Shown: positions 1 to 8,030 of the stretch, one piece after another | How positions within the stretch are numbered: the stretch's first letter is position 1 | Layout of the letters: every line of letters starts with the position of its first letter | Origin: VXMT01 sp965204835 | GTDB taxonomy: Bacteria; Chloroflexota; Dehalococcoidia; UBA2979 | NCBI GenBank assembly: GCA_965204835.1 | Contig: OZ242017.1 | Coordinates: forward strand, 1,984,001-2,048,000 | Length of the DNA stretch: 64,000 nt | Reading direction: 5' to 3' | The notes under the pieces: generated by a model | Told to the model about the DNA's origin: nothing | The model's input: the letters and a program-made list of their open reading frames with translations, nothing else | The model's database searches: none | Position numbers and translations under genes: made by a program

Positions 1-171
1 GATCTCCTGGCGGCTGCGCGACCAGAAGACGGCCTGGCCGATCTCGAGTGTCTGCCCCAGCGACTCCTCGCTCATGTAGCCGAGCATGAGCACCTCGCCG
101 GTGTCGGCGTCCTGGAGGACCGCGGGGATGAGGCCCTGCGCGTCGTAGCGCAGCGCGGCGGGGTCGATCAC
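1..171 (-). CDS. hisI: Phosphoribosyl-AMP cyclohydrolase HisI, N-terminal part
   Basis: Cut by the window edge; only the first 57 codons are present. The translation carries the HisI N-terminal signature GLIPAVLQDADTGEVLMLGYM followed by SEESL and FWSRSRQE, the conserved start of the enzyme that opens the purine ring of phosphoribosyl-AMP in histidine synthesis. The GTG start at 171 overlaps the hisF stop as GTGA, so translation is probably coupled. It is the most distal gene seen of a hisH-hisA-hisF-hisI operon. Whether a HisE domain is fused cannot be seen. Confidence 0.9.
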   Translation of the reverse strand, partial: MIDPAALRYDAQGLIPAVLQDADTGEVLMLGYMSEESLGQTLEIGQAVFWSRSRQEI

Positions 172-980
172 GGTGTGGTCCCTTCGAGGTCCTCGCCGGC
201 GTGGGCGGCGTCGAGCCGCATCGGCACGCCGCGGTCGGCGAGGTAGCGCTTCAGCGCGGCGATGTCGTAGGTGCCGAAGTGGAAGATCGAGGCGGCGAGC
301 ACGGCGTCCGCGCCGCCGGTCGTGAGCGCCTCGTAGAGGTGGTCAGGCGTGCCTGCGCCGCCCGAGGCGATGACCGGCGCGGTCGCCGCCTCGCGGATGG
401 CGCGCAGCAGCTCCAGGTCGTAGCCGGTCTGGTGCCCGTCACGGTCCATCGAGGTGACCAGCAACTCGCCCGCGCCGCGCTCGACGGCCTCGCGCGCCCA
501 CGCGACGGCGTCCTTGCCGGTCGGCGTGCGGCCGCCGTGGGTGTAGACCTCCCAGCCCGCCGAGGGGTCGGCGGGGTCGCGGCGCTTCGCGTCCACGGCC
601 ACGACGATGCACTGCGAGCCAAAGCCGTGCGCGCCCTCGGTGATGAGCTCGGGGCGCTCGACGGCGGCGGTGTTGATCGAGACCTTGTCCGCGCCGTGTT
701 CGAGCATCACGCGCACGTCCTCGGGGCTGCGGATGCCCCCGCCCACCGTGAACGGGATGAACACCTGGTCCGTGGTGCGCGCCACCATGTCGTACACCGA
801 CGGCCGGTCGTCCGAGGAGGCGGTGATGTCGAGGAACACCAGCTCGTCCGCCCCGCGCTCCTCGTACTGCGAGGCCAGCTCAACCGGGTCGCCCGCATCG
901 CGCAGCTCGACGAACGAGACGCCCTTCACCACGCGGCCGTTGTCGACGTCGAAGCAGGGGATGATGCGCTTGGTCAGCAC
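168..980 (-). CDS. hisF: Imidazole glycerol phosphate synthase cyclase subunit HisF
   Basis: 270 residues, a (beta/alpha)8 barrel. It uses ammonia delivered by HisH to convert PRFAR into imidazole glycerol phosphate and AICAR. The N-terminus reads MLTKRIIPCFDVDNGRVVKG with the catalytic Asp near residue 11. The second catalytic Asp is in VAVDAKR, and the phosphate-binding loops VGGGIR and ASGGAGT are present. The C-terminus runs about 15 residues past the usual end. The GTG start at 980 has a GAGGAAG ribosome site 4 nt upstream and lies 21 nt after hisA. The stop overlaps the hisI start by 4 nt. Assignment is secure from motifs, length and neighbours. Confidence 0.97.
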   Translation of the reverse strand: MLTKRIIPCFDVDNGRVVKGVSFVELRDAGDPVELASQYEERGADELVFLDITASSDDRPSVYDMVARTTDQVFIPFTVGGGIRSPEDVRVMLEHGADKVSINTAAVERPELITEGAHGFGSQCIVVAVDAKRRDPADPSAGWEVYTHGGRTPTGKDAVAWAREAVERGAGELLVTSMDRDGHQTGYDLELLRAIREAATAPVIASGGAGTPDHLYEALTTGGADAVLAASIFHFGTYDIAALKRYLADRGVPMRLDAAHAGEDLEGTTP

Positions 981-1001
981 GGTGCTTCCTCGATGCCTCC
1001 G

Positions 1002-1715
1002 CTACGCCACGGCCGCGAGGGCGTCGGGCAGCCGGATGTCGTCGGTGTAGAGCGCGCGGCCGATGATGGCCGCCTCGACGCCGCAGCGCGCGAGCTCGCG
1101 CAGGTCGTCGAGCGCCGTCACGCCACCCGCCGCGATCACGGCCATCGACGTGTCGGCCACCAGCGAGGCGTACGCCTCGAAGTTGGGTGATCCGCGCACG
1201 CCGTCGCGGTCGATGTCCGTGTAGACGATGCGCTCGACGCCGATGGCGGCAAGCTCGCGCACGAAGGGCGCGGCCTCCACGTCGCTGCCCTCGGTCCAGC
1301 CCTCGACGCGCACGATGCCGTCGCGCGCGTCGACGGAGACGACGAGCCGCTCACGGGCAAGCTCGACGGCCTCTCGCAGCAGCTGCGGGTCGCGCACGGC
1401 GGCGGTGCCCAGCACCACGCGTGCCGCGCCGACATCGAGCGTGGCGCGCAGCGTCGCGAGGTCGCGGATGCCGCCGCCGATCTGCACGGCAGCGTCGACG
1501 CCCTGCACGATGGCGCGAGTGACCTCGGCGTTCGCCTGTCGCCCCTCGCGCGCGCCGTCGAGGTCCACGACGTGGACGCGGCTCGCGCCTTGCTCGACCC
1601 AACGGGCGGCGGCGGCGACGGGGTCGTCCTCGAAGACGGTCTCGCGGTCGTAGTCGCCCTGGTGGAGGCGGACGGCGCGGCCGCCGCGCACGTCGACAGC
1701 GGGGATGACCTCCAT
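1002..1715 (-). CDS. hisA: ProFAR isomerase HisA
   Basis: 237 residues. It isomerises the aminoaldose ProFAR to the aminoketose PRFAR, the HisF/HisH substrate. The start MEVIPAVDVRGGRAVRL has the first catalytic Asp (residue 8) and the second lies in YTDIDRDG. The barrel phosphate loops IGGGIR and AAGGV are intact. The ATG at 1715 overlaps the hisH stop by one base (TGATG), the usual coupled arrangement. The same frame stays open far upstream, but that part is antisense/out-of-frame sequence within hisH and is not coding. Length and motifs match the family. Confidence 0.96.
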   Translation of the reverse strand: MEVIPAVDVRGGRAVRLHQGDYDRETVFEDDPVAAAARWVEQGASRVHVVDLDGAREGRQANAEVTRAIVQGVDAAVQIGGGIRDLATLRATLDVGAARVVLGTAAVRDPQLLREAVELARERLVVSVDARDGIVRVEGWTEGSDVEAAPFVRELAAIGVERIVYTDIDRDGVRGSPNFEAYASLVADTSMAVIAAGGVTALDDLRELARCGVEAAIIGRALYTDDIRLPDALAAVA

Positions 1716-2377
1716 CACGCGCCGCCTGCGGTGGCGCCCGCCCCGGCGGGTGCGATCGAGCCGGTCTCGAGCGCAAGGCGCAGGAAGTTCGCGTAGAGCC
1801 GCAGCCCCGATGCGCCCGACTTCTCCGGGTGGAACTGCGTCGCGATCAGGTTCCCGCGCCCGACGATCGAGGGGAACACGTCGGCGTACTCGGTCTCCGC
1901 GATGACGAGCGCGGGGTCGTCGGGCTGTGGGTGGTAGGAGTGGACGAAGTAGGCGTACGTGCCATCCTCGACGCCTTCGAGGACGGGGTGGGGCCGCACG
2001 ATGCGGAGCGTGTTCCAGCCCATGTGCGGGATGGTGAGGCCGTCCGGGAAGCGCACGATGCGCCCGGGCAGCAGTCCGAGGCAGGCGTGCTGGCCGCCCT
2101 CCTCGGAGACGTCGAACAGCGCCTGCATGCCCATGCACACGCCGAGGAACGGCCGGTCGGCGTCGACGTACTCGCGCAGCGGCTCGACGAGGCCGGCCGC
2201 GCGCAGGTTCGCCATCGTGTCGGCGGCTGCGCCGACGCCGGGCAGGATCAGCGCGCGAGCGCCCTCGATCGCCTCGGGATCGGAGCGGATCTCGAAGTCG
2301 TAGCCGGCGTGCTCGACAGCCCGCGCGACGCTGCGCAGGTTGCCCGCGCCGTAGTCGATGATCACCGCGTCGGCCAT
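1715..2377 (-). CDS. hisH: Imidazole glycerol phosphate synthase glutamine amidotransferase HisH
   Basis: 220 residues, a class I glutaminase that supplies ammonia to HisF. The nucleophile is Cys81 in GVCMGMQ; the His-Glu pair lies in FHPEKSG. DYGAGN at the N-terminus and the HSYHP segment are typical. A GGGAGG ribosome site sits just before the ATG, and a TACCAT -10-like hexamer lies about 25 nt upstream, so this may be the first gene of the visible his operon, divergent from ligA. A short Ala/Gly-rich tail follows the domain. No residue is missing. Confidence 0.96.
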   Translation of the reverse strand: MADAVIIDYGAGNLRSVARAVEHAGYDFEIRSDPEAIEGARALILPGVGAAADTMANLRAAGLVEPLREYVDADRPFLGVCMGMQALFDVSEEGGQHACLGLLPGRIVRFPDGLTIPHMGWNTLRIVRPHPVLEGVEDGTYAYFVHSYHPQPDDPALVIAETEYADVFPSIVGRGNLIATQFHPEKSGASGLRLYANFLRLALETGSIAPAGAGATAGGA

Positions 2378-2501
2378 GCCGCCTCCCGTGCGATCGATGG
2401 TAGCAAGGGCCGCCGATACGCTCCGCGCGAGGGCTCACCGGGACATCGGCTGCCGGTCGTCCGCGCCGCCTCGCGGGGCGGTTCGCGCGCGTGCAGCGGC
2501 G

Positions 2502-2507
2502 TATAAT
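2502..2507 (+). promoter_or_regulatory. Perfect -10 box of ligA, predicting a leaderless transcript
   Basis: TATAAT ends 8 nt before the ligA ATG at 2516. Transcription starting about 7 nt downstream of the box would begin at or next to the start codon. GGAGG at 2509-2513 is only 2 nt from the ATG, too close for normal ribosome placement, which also argues for a leaderless message. No good -35 is seen. Confidence 0.65.
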
Positions 2508-2515
2508 TGGAGGTG

Positions 2516-4642
2516 ATGGCGACCGACGCAGCAGACCTCGAAGCCGCCCGCCTGAAGGTCGAGGAACTCCGTTCCCTCGTCCGCTATCACGAACATCGTT
2601 ACCACGTCCTCGACGCCCCCGAGATCGGCGACAGCGAGTTCGACGCGCTGTACCGCGAGCTCGTCGACCTCGAGGCGCGCTTCCCGCAACTCGTCACCCC
2701 AGACTCGCCGACGCAGCGCATCGGCGGCGCGGTCGCCGAGGCGTTTGATGTGGTCGAGCACCGCGAGCCGATGCTCTCGCTCAGCAACGTCTTCGACGGC
2801 GACGAGCTGCGCGAGTGGTACGCACGCGTCCAGCGCCTGACCGAGGTCGAGCACATCGAACTGGTCTGCGAGCCGAAGATTGATGGTCTTGCGGTCGCTC
2901 TCGTGTATCGGAACGGCACGTTCCGGCTTGGCGCGACCCGAGGGGATGGGGTACGCGGCGAGAACATCACCAATAACCTCAGGACGATCGCGGAGATCCC
3001 GAAGATGGTCCCCGTTGGCCAGCCCGCATTGGTGGATTTTGCCGAGCCTATACCGTGGGCGTTTGAGGTCAGAGGCGAAGTGTTCATGACACAGCAGGAA
3101 TTCGAGCACCTCAACGCTCGGCGCGCAGAGGCTGGCGAGCCTCTCTACATGAACGCCCGAAACACTGCGGCGGGCTCCTTGCGACAACTCGACCCGTCCG
3201 TGACCGGTAGCCGGAACCTAGATCTGATCGTGTATCAAGTCGGCTGGGTCGAAGAGACCGACCCGCAGCTCCACACGCCGAGTGAGGCCCGACCGGCACC
3301 ACAACACGGGCGAACATCAACTCACTGGGAGGCCCTCCAATGGTTGATGCGGATCGGCTTCCCTACCAGCCACCATGCCAAGCAGTTCGCAGACATTGAG
3401 GGAGCCGTTGACTTCTGTCAGCGCTGGTTGAGCCTCCGAGATCGCCTCGACTACGCAATCGACGGGGTCGTGGTGAAGGTCGACGACATCGCCCTGCAAC
3501 GGCAGCTCGGCATCGTCGGGCGCGAGCCGCGCTGGGCCACGGCGTTCAAGTTCCCGGCCGAGCAAGCGGTGACGAGGCTCCACGCCATCAAGGTCTCGGT
3601 CGGGCGGACGGGAGTGCTCACGCCCTTCGCCGTCCTCGAACCGGTCGTGGTGGGCGGCGCGCGCGTGAGCATCGCGACGCTGCACAACGCCGAGCAGGTG
3701 GCGGCGAAGGATGTGCGCATCGGCGACGACGTGATCGTGCAGCGCGCGGGCGAGGTGATCCCGGAGGTCGTCGGTCCCGTGCGCTCGCGCCGCGAGGGTC
3801 GCAGGGCGGAGATCAACAGGTTCGAGATGCCCGTGCAGTGCCCGGCGTGCAAGAAGGCCGTCGAGCGCGAGGGTGACGGGCCGGCGCACTACTGCTCGAA
3901 CCCGCGCTGCGCGCCGCGCGTCGCGCGCAGCGTCGAGCACTTCGCCTCGCGCGGCGCGATGGACATCGAGGGCTTCGGCGAGCAGATGGCCGCGCGCCTC
4001 ACGGAGCTCGGCTTCGTGCACAGCGTTGCTGACATCTACGCGCTCCCCGAGAAGCGCGCCGATCTGCTCGAACTCGACGGCATCGGCGACAAGACGCTCG
4101 ACCGGCTCTTCGAGCAGATCGAGGCGAGCAAGACGCGCCCGCTGCGCCAGCTCCTCGTCGCGCTCGGGATTCGCCACGTCGGCGGCGAGACAGCGCGCGA
4201 CGTGGCGGTCCACTTCGGCTCGATGGACGCGCTGCGCGCCGCGACGCTCGAGGAGATCGAGGCCATCGACGGCATCGGCCCGATCGTCGCGCAGGCGCTC
4301 CGCGACTACCTCGACGACGAGGCGAACCTCGCGGAGATCGAGCGCCTTGAAGGCTACGGCGTGCGCATGGACGACGAGGTGACGGCGCGCGGCGGCCTGC
4401 TGGACGGCGAGATCATCGTGGTCACGGGCCGCATCGAGCGCTGGTCACGCAATGAGGTGGAGCGGCTGATCAAGGAACTCGGCGGGCGCGTGACCGGCAG
4501 CGTGTCGAAGCAGACGAGCTACCTCGTCGCCGGCGAGGGCGGCGGCTCGAAGCGCGCGAAGGCCGAGGAGCTCGGGACGCAGGTCCTCAGCGAGGACGAG
4601 TTCGTCGCGCACCTCCGCGAGCGCGGCTGGGACGGCGAATAA
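2516..4642 (+). CDS. ligA: NAD-dependent DNA ligase LigA
   Basis: 708 residues from the ATG at 2516. Order: Ia domain with the YHYRY-type NAD site, adenylation domain with catalytic Lys121 in KIDG, OB fold with DDVIVQRAGEVIP, a C4 zinc finger (CPACKK ... HYCSNPRC), helix-hairpin-helix repeats and a C-terminal BRCT domain. It seals nicks in replication and repair. The open frame could begin at TTG 2507, but ATG 2516 fits the family start. Codons about 120-320 have clearly more A/T at third positions than the flanks and contain small loop insertions (around AEPIPWAF and TPSEARPAPQ), as if this block came by recombination. All catalytic features remain. Confidence 0.97.
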   Translation: MATDAADLEAARLKVEELRSLVRYHEHRYHVLDAPEIGDSEFDALYRELVDLEARFPQLVTPDSPTQRIGGAVAEAFDVVEHREPMLSLSNVFDGDELREWYARVQRLTEVEHIELVCEPKIDGLAVALVYRNGTFRLGATRGDGVRGENITNNLRTIAEIPKMVPVGQPALVDFAEPIPWAFEVRGEVFMTQQEFEHLNARRAEAGEPLYMNARNTAAGSLRQLDPSVTGSRNLDLIVYQVGWVEETDPQLHTPSEARPAPQHGRTSTHWEALQWLMRIGFPTSHHAKQFADIEGAVDFCQRWLSLRDRLDYAIDGVVVKVDDIALQRQLGIVGREPRWATAFKFPAEQAVTRLHAIKVSVGRTGVLTPFAVLEPVVVGGARVSIATLHNAEQVAAKDVRIGDDVIVQRAGEVIPEVVGPVRSRREGRRAEINRFEMPVQCPACKKAVEREGDGPAHYCSNPRCAPRVARSVEHFASRGAMDIEGFGEQMAARLTELGFVHSVADIYALPEKRADLLELDGIGDKTLDRLFEQIEASKTRPLRQLLVALGIRHVGGETARDVAVHFGSMDALRAATLEEIEAIDGIGPIVAQALRDYLDDEANLAEIERLEGYGVRMDDEVTARGGLLDGEIIVVTGRIERWSRNEVERLIKELGGRVTGSVSKQTSYLVAGEGGGSKRAKAEELGTQVLSEDEFVAHLRERGWDGE

Positions 4643-4763
4643 GGCCTCGTCTGGTGACGTGGTGAATCAAAGTCGCACCCGTGCCGCAGGCCTGGCTGCT
4701 GTCGTGGGAAGCTGACAGCGTGGCTGAGGAGCACCAATCGACGTGAATCGAGTTACGTAAGCC

Positions 4764-4964
4764 ATGCCGAAGGTGCGAGAAGCGATCCGGATAGTGGAGC
4801 GTGACGGCTGGTACCATGTGAGCACGCGGGGCGGCCACCGCCACTTTCGCCACCCCGAGAAGCCGGGCAAAGTCACGATTCCGGGCAACCTGGGGGACGA
4901 CGTGCCGAAGGGTACGTGGCTCAGCATCCAGAGGCAGGCGGACCTTCGCGGGAGCGCACGATGA
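4764..4964 (+). CDS. hicA: HicA-type mRNA interferase toxin
   Basis: 66 residues with the double-stranded-RNA-binding-like HicA fold: VREAIRIVERDGWYHV, then STRGGHRHFRHP with the catalytic His25, and KVTIPGN. HicA toxins cleave mRNA and are neutralised by the adjacent HicB. The stop overlaps the hicB start as ATGA (4961-4964), toxin first, which is the common hic order. A short acidic/basic tail QADLRGSAR is unremarkable. The pair sits between ligA and mreB with no mobile-element genes. Confidence 0.9.
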   Translation: MPKVREAIRIVERDGWYHVSTRGGHRHFRHPEKPGKVTIPGNLGDDVPKGTWLSIQRQADLRGSAR

Positions 4965-5302
4965 AGCTGACCTACGCAGTCGTCATTGAGCAGACCCCGA
5001 ACAACTACGGCGCCTACGCGCCGGACGTGCCGGGCTGCATCAGCACCGCCGACACCCCGGATGAGATGCTCGCGATGATCCGCGAGGCCCTCACCTTCCA
5101 CATCGAGGCCCTGGTCGAGGACGGCGACCCCGTACCGGAGCCCACGATGTCAGTGGACGATGCCATCGCGTACCACAGCCGGGCCCTCTCCGATGCCGAT
5201 GAGGAGTTGCTGGCCGAGTACGGCGACGCTCCGCCGACACTCTCGACGCGATTCGAACTGGTCGAGATCGAGGTTCCGGCCCTCCAGCCGGAGGCCGTCT
5301 AG
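4961..5302 (+). CDS. hicB: HicB-type antitoxin
   Basis: 113 residues. The N-terminus MKLTYAVVIEQTPNNYGAYAPD then VPGCISTADTPDE is the HicB partial RNase H fold (Y-A-PD-PGC signature), followed by an alpha helix with ALTFHIEALVEDG. It should bind and block HicA. No clear C-terminal helix-turn-helix or ribbon-helix-helix is visible (the tail is short and acidic), so autoregulation may be weak or absent. The start overlaps hicA by 4 nt. Family assignment is strong; DNA binding is uncertain. Confidence 0.88.
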   Translation: MKLTYAVVIEQTPNNYGAYAPDVPGCISTADTPDEMLAMIREALTFHIEALVEDGDPVPEPTMSVDDAIAYHSRALSDADEELLAEYGDAPPTLSTRFELVEIEVPALQPEAV

Positions 5303-5332
5303 GGCCTGCCCCTCGGCGTGGCCCGGCTGCGC

Positions 5333-5338
5333 TATACT
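5333..5338 (+). promoter_or_regulatory. Candidate -10 box upstream of the mre operon
   Basis: TATACT in the octamer GCTATACT, about 120 nt before mreB; the same octamer precedes the gene at 58981. No convincing -35. It implies a leader of roughly 110 nt. Confidence 0.4.
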
Positions 5339-5459
5339 CGGAGTGCGCCGGCGAAGTGCGGGGGCCGGTCTCTCCCCAGTGATAGAACCCCCTCGCGCCC
5401 CGCCGGCGTCCGACGCGTCTGCCGCAGCTTGCGCGGCATGCATGCCTTGAGAGGCCGCC

Positions 5460-6524
5460 ATGGCGTTCAATCCACTCTCGTCCTTCCTCGGCATGTTCTC
5501 GCACGACATCGGCATCGACCTCGGGACGGCGAACACGCTGGTGAGCGTGCGCGGGCGCGGCATCGTCATCGACGAGCCGTCCGTGGTCGCCATCGACACT
5601 GTCTCGAAGCGGGTACTCGCCATCGGCAACGAGGCGAAGCTGATGGTGGGCCGCACGCCCTCGACGATCGTCGCCGTGCGGCCACTGCGCGACGGCGTGA
5701 TCTCGGACTTCGCCGTCACCGAGCGAATGCTCCAGTACTTCATCCGCTCCGTGCACGAGCGCTTCGGCCTCGGCGTGCCGAAGCCGCGCGTCGTGATCGG
5801 CATCCCGTCCGGCGCGACCGAGGTGGAGAAGCGCGCGGTACACGACGCGGCGGTCGCCGCGGGCGCGCGCTCCTCGTACCTGATCGAGGAGCCGATGGCC
5901 GGCGCGATCGGCTCGGGCCTCCCCGTCATGGACGCCACCGGCACGATGATCGTCGACATCGGCGGTGGGACGACGGAGATCGCGGTGATCGCCCTCGGCG
6001 GCATCGTGGTGTCGAGTTCGTCGCGCGCCGCGGGTGACGCGATGGACCAGGCACTGATGGTCTACGCGCGCCAGGTCCACAACATGCTCATCGGCGAGCG
6101 CAGCGCGGAGCGCATCAAGATGGATGCCGGCTCCGCCTACCCGCTCGACGAGGAAGAGACCGTCGAGATGCGCGGCCGCGACCTCGCGACCGGCCTGCCG
6201 AAGGTCGTCGAGCTGTCGACGGTCGAGGTGCGCGACTCGCTGCTGCCGGTCACGAACGAGATCGTGCAGGCGGTCCGATCGGCTATCGAGCGGACGCCGC
6301 CGGAGCTGGTGGCGGACCTGATGATGCACGGCATCGCGATGGCCGGCGGGGGCGCGCTGCTGCGCGGCCTCGACCGCCGCATCGCGGCCGAGACGCGGTT
6401 CCCGACGTACGTTGCCGAGGACCCGCTGCGCTCCGTCGTGCGCGGCTGCGCCGAGGCGCTCGAGGAAGCAACGACGCTGCAGAAGGTGCAGGCCGCGGTC
6501 GCCATGCGGCGCCCACCCCGGTAG
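5460..6524 (+). CDS. mreB: Rod-shape actin homologue MreB
   Basis: 354 residues of the MreB/actin ATPase fold. Phosphate-1 loop DIGIDLGTANTLV, the RPLRDGVISDF segment, phosphate-2 loop VDIGGGTTEIAVI and the adenosine motif MAGGGALLRGLD are all present. It forms membrane-associated filaments that guide peripheral peptidoglycan synthesis. The N-terminal FNPLSSFLGMFSH stretch may be the membrane-binding amphipathic helix. It heads mreB-mreC-mreD-mrdA-rodA on the plus strand. A 157-bp gap to mreC holds a TAGAAT hexamer at 6620 that could be a second promoter. Confidence 0.97.
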   Translation: MAFNPLSSFLGMFSHDIGIDLGTANTLVSVRGRGIVIDEPSVVAIDTVSKRVLAIGNEAKLMVGRTPSTIVAVRPLRDGVISDFAVTERMLQYFIRSVHERFGLGVPKPRVVIGIPSGATEVEKRAVHDAAVAAGARSSYLIEEPMAGAIGSGLPVMDATGTMIVDIGGGTTEIAVIALGGIVVSSSSRAAGDAMDQALMVYARQVHNMLIGERSAERIKMDAGSAYPLDEEETVEMRGRDLATGLPKVVELSTVEVRDSLLPVTNEIVQAVRSAIERTPPELVADLMMHGIAMAGGGALLRGLDRRIAAETRFPTYVAEDPLRSVVRGCAEALEEATTLQKVQAAVAMRRPPR

Positions 6525-6681
6525 CCGCTCGCGCCACACCTCACCGCGCCGTTCGCGGCACATTCCGAGGTGCGAGGTCGAGAGCGCCCGGCCGTCGCAC
6601 GCCGGACTGTTCCGCACGCTAGAATGTCGACAGGAAGCGCTGAGGCGCGTACACGAATAGGTCACCCACACGGGGGCTCCC

Positions 6682-7515
6682 GTGGTTCGCTCGCAGCAGG
6701 TCGGTTGGTTGATTGCGATGCTGGCGATCGGCCTGGCGCTGCTCGCCGGCTCCGCGCTGCGTAATTTCGGCAGCGTCGAGCTGGACGCCGCGGGCATCCT
6801 CGGCGCCGCCAGCCGTGCCGTCGCCGTGCCCGCCCGCCCGGTCGCCGACTTCGCCCACCACGTGGGCCAGACGCAGGCCCTCAGCGAGGAGAACGCCGAG
6901 CTCCGGCAGCAGGTCGCACGCCTCGAGGCCGACCTCGCCGCGCTGCGCGAGCACCAGATCCGCGCAACGCAGGTGGCCGAGCTGATGGCCGCCGTCGGCA
7001 CGGACGCCGCCGACCGCTACGTCGCCGCGTCCGTGCTGTTCCGCGACCCGGCTCCAGCGCGCGAGGCGCTGACGATCGACCGCGGCCTCAACGACGGGGT
7101 GCGCGTGGGCCAGCCCGTGCTCGGCCCCGGCGCGACGCTCGTCGGCCTCGTCTCGGCCGTCGAGGACCACCAGGCGCGGGTGCGGCTGCTGATCGACATC
7201 GACTCGGCGATCCCGACGGTCGTGCAGTCCTCGCGCACGCAGGCCGCGCTCACCGCGACGCCCGAGGGGTTGCGGCTCGAGTTCGTGCCGACCGAGTCCC
7301 TCGTCACGATCGGCGACACGGTGCTCAGCTCCGCGCTCGGGGGCGAGCTGCCGGGCGGGCTCCTCGTCGGCCGGGTGAGCGCGTTCGAGACGGACCCCCG
7401 TGAGCTGTTCGCGTACGCCACGGTGGAGCCGCTGGCTGACTACGCGCGGCTCGAGCAGGTGCTCGTGCTCATCGAGTTCCAGCCGCCCGAACCCGAGCAG
7501 GCATCGTCGCCATGA
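6682..7515 (+). CDS. mreC: Rod-shape protein MreC
   Basis: 277 residues: a short cytoplasmic start, one membrane segment (about residues 8-25, WLIAMLAIGLALLAGSAL), a coiled coil (about 60-95, QALSEENAELRQQVARLEAD) and two extracytoplasmic beta domains with DRGLNDGVRVGQPVLGPG and GELPGGLLVGRV. It links MreB with PBP2 and MreD. The start is GTG. The stop overlaps the mreD ATG (ATGA). Length and layout match the family. Confidence 0.93.
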   Translation: MVRSQQVGWLIAMLAIGLALLAGSALRNFGSVELDAAGILGAASRAVAVPARPVADFAHHVGQTQALSEENAELRQQVARLEADLAALREHQIRATQVAELMAAVGTDAADRYVAASVLFRDPAPAREALTIDRGLNDGVRVGQPVLGPGATLVGLVSAVEDHQARVRLLIDIDSAIPTVVQSSRTQAALTATPEGLRLEFVPTESLVTIGDTVLSSALGGELPGGLLVGRVSAFETDPRELFAYATVEPLADYARLEQVLVLIEFQPPEPEQASSP

Positions 7516-8030
7516 GTGATCTTGCGGGACCCCTCGTCGCCAGGGCGCTCGTCGGCCTGGTCGCCGGCGTGGCGCTGGGGCTGGTACAGCTCGGCGCCGC
7601 CCCGGTGCTGTTCGGCGACCCGCGCGCCGCGCCCCTCATCCCGCTCGCCGCGGTCGCCGGGTGGAGCGCCGCGCGAGGGTTCGGCCACGTCGCGCCGGTC
7701 CTGCTGGGCGCGGCGCTCGTGCTCGGCGTCGCGTCCGAGGACCGTGCGGGCTGGTTCGTGCTTGCCATGGCGCCGGCCGCGGCACTGCTCGCGGTCGCCG
7801 ACGCCGTCTCGCCTCTGCGGCGCCTCGCACTCGCCCCGGCGGCCGCGACGCTCGGCGCGGGCGCCTACACCGCGCTGCTGTACGCGGTCTCGGGACGCTT
7901 CGAGTTGCTCGGGGTGCAGAGTGAGACGGCGGTTGACGTCGTACTCTGGACCGGGGCGCTGGCAGCGGCATGCGCGCTCCTGGCGTGGCCACTGCGGCCG
8001 CGCACGCCGAGGACGGGGCTGTTCGTGTGA
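7512..8030 (+). CDS. mreD: Rod-shape membrane protein MreD
   Basis: 172 residues, almost entirely hydrophobic, with about five predicted membrane helices. MreD sequences are poorly conserved; the call rests on topology, size and position between mreC and the PBP2 gene. It overlaps mreC by ATGA and the next gene by GTGA, so the operon is tightly coupled. It acts with MreC in the elongasome in the cytoplasmic membrane. Confidence 0.85.
   Translation: MSDLAGPLVARALVGLVAGVALGLVQLGAAPVLFGDPRAAPLIPLAAVAGWSAARGFGHVAPVLLGAALVLGVASEDRAGWFVLAMAPAAALLAVADAVSPLRRLALAPAAATLGAGAYTALLYAVSGRFELLGVQSETAVDVVLWTGALAAACALLAWPLRPRTPRTGLFV

Noticed and set aside
2435..3187. Minus-strand frame of 250 codons across ligA
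   Set aside because: No ribosome site or motif; it is open because the central ligA block has unusual composition. The plus-strand protein is clearly LigA.
4961..5302. HicB with DNA-binding domain
   Set aside because: The C-terminus is short and acidic with no recognisable helix-turn-helix or ribbon-helix-helix, so I did not claim autoregulation.
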